Source: CAYWTS01 sp964461265 | GTDB taxonomy: Bacteria > Bacteroidota > Ignavibacteria > Tepidaquicellales > OLB5 | Assembly (NCBI GenBank): GCA_964461265.1 | Contig: CAYWTS010000057.1 | Span: 1-10,531 of the forward strand | Direction: 5' to 3' | DNA: 10,531 nt | Part shown: positions 6,459 to 10,531 of the stretch, piece after piece | Layout: the number at the start of each line of letters is the position of its first letter | Numbering within the stretch: the first letter of the stretch is position 1 | Program-made: the position numbers and the translations under genes | Notes under the pieces: generated by a model | Told to the model about the DNA's origin: nothing | The model's input: the letters and a program-made list of their open reading frames with translations, nothing else | Databases searched by the model: none

Positions 6459-7109
6459 TTAATCCTTTTTTAAGTTTAAATTTAATTCACTTTCACAGAG
6501 TGATTTTTCGTGCTCGTCGTTAGTCGCAATAATTAAAATTTTATCCTTTTTGAATATTTCAGTAACCGATTCAACTAGCTTTATTCCTTCGGTGTCGAGG
6601 TTACTTGTAGGTTCATCTAATAGTAAAATTAACGGATTGTGAATTATCGAAAAAGCTAGCTTCAGTCTCTGCTTCATACCCGACGAATAAATTTTTAACA
6701 GGTCGTTTCTGCGGTTGTATAATCCTATTTTATTCAGCACATTATCTATGCATTCTTTTCCCATTCCTCGTATCTTTGAAGTATAAAGTAAGTTTTCATA
6801 TGCTGTGAATTCATCATACAAATTCATATACGGTGACATCATACCAATATACCTGTAATAGTTTTGTCTATCTATAATGCTCTCGTTTATTTTCAGATTA
6901 AGCTCGCCTGAGGATTGTGATATTATGTAAGCAAGAATTTTTATGAGTGTCGATTTTCCCGATCCGTTCTTTCCTGTTACGGCAAGAGATGAACCGTTGG
7001 TGAGCGAAAAAGATACGTCTTTAAAGATTAATTTCCTGTCGAATGTTTTGTGAAGGTTTTGAGCTTCGAAATGGATCTTATAATTGTCTGATGAGTTTAA
7101 AGTGTTCAA
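6459..7109 (-). CDS. ccmA: CcmA-like ABC transporter ATP-binding protein
   Basis: This is the ATPase partner of the adjacent CcmB-like permease. Counting from TTG at 7109 it has 216 residues. It shows Walker A GKNGSGKST (46-54), an ABC signature SSGMKQR (142-148) and Walker B LILLLDEPTSNLD with D165-E166. Two switch positions look non-canonical: MSP stands where a Q-loop Gln is normally found (about 91-93), and ATND (195-198) replaces the usual ATHD of the H-loop. The frame stays open to GTG at 7175, but the extra 22 residues lie outside the ABC domain and are largely encoded by a two-hairpin repeat (7131-7190), so I prefer the internal TTG. The TTG start of ccmB follows after 1 nt. Assignment to CcmA rests mainly on the partner; a generic ABC ATPase is the alternative. 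Confidence 0.8.
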   Translation of the reverse strand: MNTLNSSDNYKIHFEAQNLHKTFDRKLIFKDVSFSLTNGSSLAVTGKNGSGKSTLIKILAYIISQSSGELNLKINESIIDRQNYYRYIGMMSPYMNLYDEFTAYENLLYTSKIRGMGKECIDNVLNKIGLYNRRNDLLKIYSSGMKQRLKLAFSIIHNPLILLLDEPTSNLDTEGIKLVESVTEIFKKDKILIIATNDEHEKSLCESELNLNLKKD

Positions 7110-7130
7110 GCCGGAAACATTGAGATTAGA

Positions 7131-7190
7131 AACCGTTGAAACGGTTATATATTTTTTTCCCTCGTCTATGCCCACGACTAAAGTCGTGGG
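7131..7190. repeat. Two-hairpin REP-like element overlapping the ccmA leader
   Basis: AACCGTT (7131-7137) pairs perfectly with AACGGTT (7140-7146) around GA, and CCCACGAC (7171-7178) pairs perfectly with GTCGTGGG (7183-7190) around TAAA. The 24 nt between them include a T-run (7152-7158). From memory, AACCGTTGAAACGGTT and CCCACGACTNNAGTCGTGGG palindromes occur as multicopy pairs in Bacteroidota-type genomes, like REP elements. The GTG at 7175 that opens the longest ccmA frame lies inside the second hairpin. Confidence 0.7.
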
Positions 7191-7247
7191 TTAATGAATG
7201 CATATTATGAAATGACATCAAGTGAAAAAAATCATTCATTATTATTA

Positions 7248-7742
7248 TTACTTATGGTGAATAATACCATGTTGTTTGGCAAGACGCTGCTCTCTTCTTA
7301 TAAGAGCCTGTTCGTATCTTCTTTTTTCAATATCGGTTTCGGGTATAACGGGGGGAACGGGCATTTTATTACCGGTTTTACGGTCAATGCTCACGAATGT
7401 AAAATAGGCGCTGTTTGCATGTTTAATTTCGCCTGTTTCAAAATCCTCTATTTCAACCTTCACACCTATTTCCATAGAAGTATTAAAAGCCCTGTTAACA
7501 GATGCTTTTAAAGTGACAATATTTCCAAGCCTTACCGGCTGGTGGAAATTAAGGTCATCCACAACTGCAGTAACAGGAACATTGTTGCAGTGTTTTGCAG
7601 CAGCCATTGCAGCAGCTATATCCATCCAGTGCATAAGCCTGCCTCCGAGCAGGTTACCGAGCATATTTGTATCGTTGGGCAATACAAGCTCTATCATCAT
7701 AACCTGCGAATCTTTTACCGATTTCCCCTTCCGTTCAGCCAT
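7248..7742 (-). CDS. Acyl-CoA thioesterase, hotdog fold (YciA/ACOT type)
   Basis: The enzyme would hydrolyse acyl-CoA to free acid and CoA in the cytoplasm. Numbering from ATG at 7742 (164 residues), the hotdog signature is DTNMLGNLLGGRLMHWMD, with the catalytic Asp at residue 41 and an aligned YciA-like DTN-x-x-G start, followed by a helix of alanines (AAAMAAAKH). HQPVRLGNIVTLKASV (67-82) gives the second conserved HxPVxxG block. The Arg/Gln-rich tail RRYEQALIRREQRL is typical of the longer members. An ATG 30 codons upstream (7832) keeps the frame open but would overlap the end of bamD and adds no conserved sequence. The chosen ATG lies 1 nt after the bamD stop. The acyl-chain preference cannot be read from the sequence. 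Confidence 0.9.
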   Translation of the reverse strand: MAERKGKSVKDSQVMMIELVLPNDTNMLGNLLGGRLMHWMDIAAAMAAAKHCNNVPVTAVVDDLNFHQPVRLGNIVTLKASVNRAFNTSMEIGVKVEIEDFETGEIKHANSAYFTFVSIDRKTGNKMPVPPVIPETDIEKRRYEQALIRREQRLAKQHGIIHHK

Positions 7743-7743
7743 T

Positions 7744-8496
7744 TTATATACTGTATTTAAGTTTGTCAGCTTTCGGTTTAAGCTTGCTGTTGGGAAATAA
7801 TTTATAGAACCGTTCCAGAACTTTTTCAGCATCGGTGTATTTCTTCATGTTTATCAGTGCATCGGCATGGCCAATCATCGCATCGTCAGCCCATTCGCTT
7901 TCAATAAACTGTTCATAAACATTATTGAAATAAATAGCTGCGGAGCGGTAATTATCCAGTTTCATATAAAGCTCTGCGGTATGGAAATCTTTGTAAGCCA
8001 GCTTATTTTCAAGTTCTTTCAGTTTTGCTTCGGCATCATTGACATTTTTATCTTCGGGGAATAGCTCCAAAAAAGCTTGCAGTTCGTTTATTGCATATCG
8101 GGTGAATTCCTGGTCAAGTGAATACTTAGGTGAAAGGTGATAATAAGATAATCCGAGTTTATACCTTGTTTGAGGAATTAAAGTGCTTAACGGGTAGTTT
8201 TTCAGCATCATTTCATATTCATAAGCTGAAAGCAGATATTCTTTTTGTCCGAAGTAACTTTCAGCCAGATAGAACTGGGCTTTATCCGATACACTTGTGC
8301 CGGGGAATTTAAGTTTAATCAGTGAAAAATCCTCGATTGCATCAACGTAATCGCCTCTGTCGAAATGTCTTTTGGCTATGCTGAATGCCTTCTCGGGGTC
8401 ATCGGTATTTATGCTTGAACCCCCCGAAGAACAACTGTAAATTATTGCAGATAAAATCAGGATAAGAAAATATTTTAAAAAGATAATTCGTTTCAT
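7744..8496 (-). CDS. bamD: Outer membrane assembly lipoprotein BamD
   Basis: BamD is the TPR-containing lipoprotein of the BAM complex, which inserts beta-barrel proteins into the outer membrane and sits on its periplasmic face. The protein has 250 residues. A signal peptide has KR at 2-3, a hydrophobic core at 4-20 and a lipobox ending at C22 (IYSC). Then follow TPR-like helical pairs: AKRHFDRGDYVDAIEDFSLIKLKFPGT begins at 41, the next at about 72-102 (FYLAESYFGQKEYLLSAYEY), then 110-147, 169-200 and 206-237. The alternating Y/F-x-x-A and FP-turn pattern is that of BamD/YfiO. Its ATGA overlaps the stop of the upstream gene by 4 nt, and the thioesterase begins 1 nt after its own stop. A Gram-negative envelope is implied. 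Confidence 0.9.
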   Translation of the reverse strand: MKRIIFLKYFLILILSAIIYSCSSGGSSINTDDPEKAFSIAKRHFDRGDYVDAIEDFSLIKLKFPGTSVSDKAQFYLAESYFGQKEYLLSAYEYEMMLKNYPLSTLIPQTRYKLGLSYYHLSPKYSLDQEFTRYAINELQAFLELFPEDKNVNDAEAKLKELENKLAYKDFHTAELYMKLDNYRSAAIYFNNVYEQFIESEWADDAMIGHADALINMKKYTDAEKVLERFYKLFPNSKLKPKADKLKYSI

Positions 8497-9131
8497 TTTG
8501 TTCTTATAATAAAAAATGCCAGAATTGCACCTGCTGATGCGGTAATTAAAAGTGCCGGGAATATTATTCTTTCAAAAAAATTTATCTCAGGCGGTTTGCC
8601 TTTTGTAAATCTGTAATCATCATTTTCATAGCTTCTGTATTCGTCAAACGGTATTTCATCTTTATAGTTTATTGTTATTACATTTTTTTTGTATACTTGA
8701 ACATGTGATTTCTGAACGTCAGTGTAAAGCAGACCTTTCAATAACCTTTCGATTGTTTTTTCACCGAGAAATTTATTTTTCACAAAGCCTGTATATTCGG
8801 TTTTAAATTCCTTGGCTTCAATTAAAATGATACTGTAAACCGAATCCTGAGGCGAATAATCGGAACCTGCTGTATCCTGTAAATACGAAAACCTGATTTT
8901 GTTCGCGGAACATAATTTTTTTATCAGATTTTTGGTAAACCTTAATTCATCTGAATCTGTTTGGTTTTTTAAGTAGTCGGAAAACTTAAAAATACACAGA
9001 GCGTCCCGGTTTAAATTAGGTGAAAGAATAACCTCCTCCAGCTTAGATGAAAGGACTTGTTCGAAAATTTCAAGATTGCTTTTTTTGCTGTACTGCGAGT
9101 ATAAAAATACAGGGAAAATCAGTATCAGCAA
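8493..9131 (-). CDS. Secreted or membrane-anchored protein of unknown function
   Basis: The protein has 212 residues and I recognise no family. An N-terminal hydrophobic stretch (about 1-13, ending YSQ) looks like a signal peptide, and a second hydrophobic segment at 189-209 ends in RTK. This predicts a periplasmic domain of about 170 residues tethered by a C-terminal helix. The middle has a Lys/Glu-rich helical start, two Cys (C46, C74) and the segment EFKTEYTGFVKNKFLGEKTIERLLKG begins at 108. The TTG start at 9131 is uncertain: the frame is open upstream through further hydrophobic codons (IFFAVS) with no ATG or GTG, and the signal peptide would be better formed if a rare start further upstream were used. 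It overlaps bamD by 4 nt, so an envelope role is plausible but unproven. Confidence 0.75.
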   Translation of the reverse strand: MLILIFPVFLYSQYSKKSNLEIFEQVLSSKLEEVILSPNLNRDALCIFKFSDYLKNQTDSDELRFTKNLIKKLCSANKIRFSYLQDTAGSDYSPQDSVYSIILIEAKEFKTEYTGFVKNKFLGEKTIERLLKGLLYTDVQKSHVQVYKKNVITINYKDEIPFDEYRSYENDDYRFTKGKPPEINFFERIIFPALLITASAGAILAFFIIRTK

Positions 9132-9165
9132 AGATACAGCAAAAAAAATATGAAAGATATGGCTT

Positions 9166-10464
9166 CTATGCGTAGATACCTCTTAGTTTAAGTGTTTTTG
9201 CCACTTTATCTATTGCAAAAACATAAGCACCAAGCCTTAATGTTAAATCATGTTTAAGTGCCGTATCATAGACGTTTTCGAATGCTTCTCTCATAAGCCT
9301 GTCGTGGCGGCGGTTAACGTCGTCTATATCCCAGTAATAACCAAGACGGTTCTGCACCCATTCAAAGTATGAAACGGTTACGCCGCCTGCGTTTGCAAGT
9401 ATATCCGGTATAACCCAGATTTTTCTGTCACGCAGTATATCATCGGCATCGGCTGAGGTAGGTCCGTTAGCCCCCTCTACAATCAGTTTTGCTTTTATTC
9501 TCGATGCATTATGCTGGTCTATCTGGTCTTCTTTTGCAGCAGGAACCAGCACATCACAGGGAAGCTCAAGCAGTTCCTCGTTTGTGATTTTATCACCGAA
9601 AGTTGTTCCTTCAAGCGTGCGGTAATTTCTTACGTGCTCAACAGCTTTTTCAATATCAATACCTTTTGAATTATAATAACCACCCGTTATATCACTGATG
9701 CCTGTAATTTTGCACCCGTTCTTATGCAACAGCAATGCACTTACAGAACCTACGTTGCCAAAACCCTGTACAACAACCGAAACATCTTCGGGTTTCAGGT
9801 TGAGTTTCTTAAGTGCTTCCAGAGTTGATATCATAACACCTCTACCTGTAGCTTCGAACCTGCCAAGCGAACCGCCGATTATAAGCGGCTTGCCTGTTAC
9901 AACATCGTTGACCGTTTTTTGCAGATGCATGCTGTAAGTATCCATTATCCATGCCATGGTCTGTTCGTTTGTATTCATATCGGGTGCGGGAATATCGGTA
10001 TCGGGTCCAAACACCGTAAGCATATTAGCTGTGTAGCGGCGTGTAATTTTTTCAAGCTCAATCTTTGAAAGTGATTGCGGGTCGCATTTAACAGCTCCTT
10101 TTGCTCCGCCAAAGGGTATGCTTACCACAGCACATTTCCAGGTCATCCATGCTGCGAGGGCTTTAACTTCATCAAGTGTAACATCCGGGGCAAAACGGAC
10201 ACCGCCTTTGGAAGGTCCAAGAATATTTGTATGTATAACCCTATACCCTTCGAATACTTTAATCTCGCCGCTATCCATCTGTATAGGAATTGAAACAATA
10301 ACCTGTTTTACCGGTTTCTTCAGGTATTCATAAACTCCTTTTTCAAGGTTTAAAACCTCCACAGCTTTATCGAACCGTGCCATCATTGATTCGAAGGGAT
10401 TATCTATATCCTTCCTGTACGGACCCGGTTCTTTATAAGTATTTATTTGGCTTTTTTCTTCCAT
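9166..10464 (-). CDS. Glutamate dehydrogenase (Glu/Leu/Phe/Val dehydrogenase family)
   Basis: The enzyme interconverts glutamate with 2-oxoglutarate and ammonia in the cytoplasm. Family motifs in order: GPSKGGVRF (83-91, K86), MTWK (K110), the catalytic-lysine motif PFGGAKGAV (K122), DIPAPDMNT (D162), and the Rossmann GFGNVG (234-239), with D258 in ISDITGG after the second strand. An Asp at that point favours NAD, but dual use cannot be excluded. The C-terminal NAGGVTVSYFEW block is intact. The length of 432 residues is in the usual 410-450 range. Leucine dehydrogenases are shorter (about 360), which argues against that alternative. ATG at 10464 is the first in frame. The unknown gene follows after 34 nt. 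Only 67 nt of upstream sequence is visible and I could not place a promoter with confidence. Confidence 0.93.
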   Translation of the reverse strand: MEEKSQINTYKEPGPYRKDIDNPFESMMARFDKAVEVLNLEKGVYEYLKKPVKQVIVSIPIQMDSGEIKVFEGYRVIHTNILGPSKGGVRFAPDVTLDEVKALAAWMTWKCAVVSIPFGGAKGAVKCDPQSLSKIELEKITRRYTANMLTVFGPDTDIPAPDMNTNEQTMAWIMDTYSMHLQKTVNDVVTGKPLIIGGSLGRFEATGRGVMISTLEALKKLNLKPEDVSVVVQGFGNVGSVSALLLHKNGCKITGISDITGGYYNSKGIDIEKAVEHVRNYRTLEGTTFGDKITNEELLELPCDVLVPAAKEDQIDQHNASRIKAKLIVEGANGPTSADADDILRDRKIWVIPDILANAGGVTVSYFEWVQNRLGYYWDIDDVNRRHDRLMREAFENVYDTALKHDLTLRLGAYVFAIDKVAKTLKLRGIYA

Positions 10465-10531
10465 TTAGCTAATATTTAGTGATTTTTAGGTGATTACGAA
10501 ACTAATTAAAATACTACGTTTATTCAAGGAA

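Noticed and set aside
7513..7800. 95-codon + strand frame over the thioesterase and bamD junction
   Set aside because: It is antisense to two well supported genes and has no recognisable features.
7743..7832. 30-residue N-terminal extension of the thioesterase from ATG 7832
   Set aside because: It overlaps the bamD C-terminus and is not part of the hotdog domain; ATG 7742 sits 1 nt after the bamD stop.

Overview
The window is 10.5 kb of chromosomal DNA, about 38-40% GC by eye. It looks like a member of the Bacteroidota/Chlorobiota side of the tree, possibly Ignavibacteria-like. This placement is an inference. It rests on weak or absent Shine-Dalgarno sequences, frequent TTG starts (mutS, ccmB, the gene before bamD), a long-form NADP-type isocitrate dehydrogenase, and dispersed intergenic palindromes of a kind I associate with these phyla. 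The core genes are ordinary housekeeping genes. The unusual content is almost all intergenic.

Left part (1-3532, + strand): an AT-rich leader carries a small, heavily folded element with imperfect terminal inverted repeats (98-248) and then a dyad just before mutS. mutS (mismatch repair ATPase) is followed after 5 nt by a membrane-anchored protein of unknown function. The two probably form one transcript.

Middle (3533-4191): a 659-bp gap with no intact gene. It is a patchwork of hairpins, a perfect 30-bp palindrome, low-complexity dispersed repeats and the last 34 codons of a dead gene. That relic matches the C-terminus of the phage Gp37/Gp68 (DUF5131) family, so a mobile or phage-derived gene was once here. 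It is followed by icd (4192-5640, +), a 482-residue isocitrate dehydrogenase with the extra C-terminal domain of the Thermus/Rickettsia type. A 154-bp convergent gap (5641-5794) holds more hairpins.

Right part (10464 to 5795, - strand): a compact run reading glutamate dehydrogenase, unknown membrane protein, bamD, acyl-CoA thioesterase, ccmA-like ATPase and ccmB. Spacings are 34 nt, a 4-nt overlap, 1 nt, a longer gap, and 1 nt. Tight packing suggests co-transcription of at least the unknown gene, bamD and the thioesterase, and of ccmA with ccmB. The longer gap before ccmA contains a two-hairpin repeat that runs into the apparent 5' end of ccmA, so the longest ccmA reading frame is probably misleading. 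CcmAB would form an ABC transporter linked to cytochrome c maturation; no ccmC follows. BamD serves outer-membrane protein assembly, and GDH and ICDH connect the TCA cycle to glutamate through 2-oxoglutarate.

I see no CRISPR array, tRNA, rRNA, intact transposase or obvious defence system. The best leads are the DUF5131 relic beside a perfect palindrome, the folded MITE-like element upstream of mutS, and a palindrome shared between the mutS and ccmA leaders that keeps its pairing through a compensatory base change.
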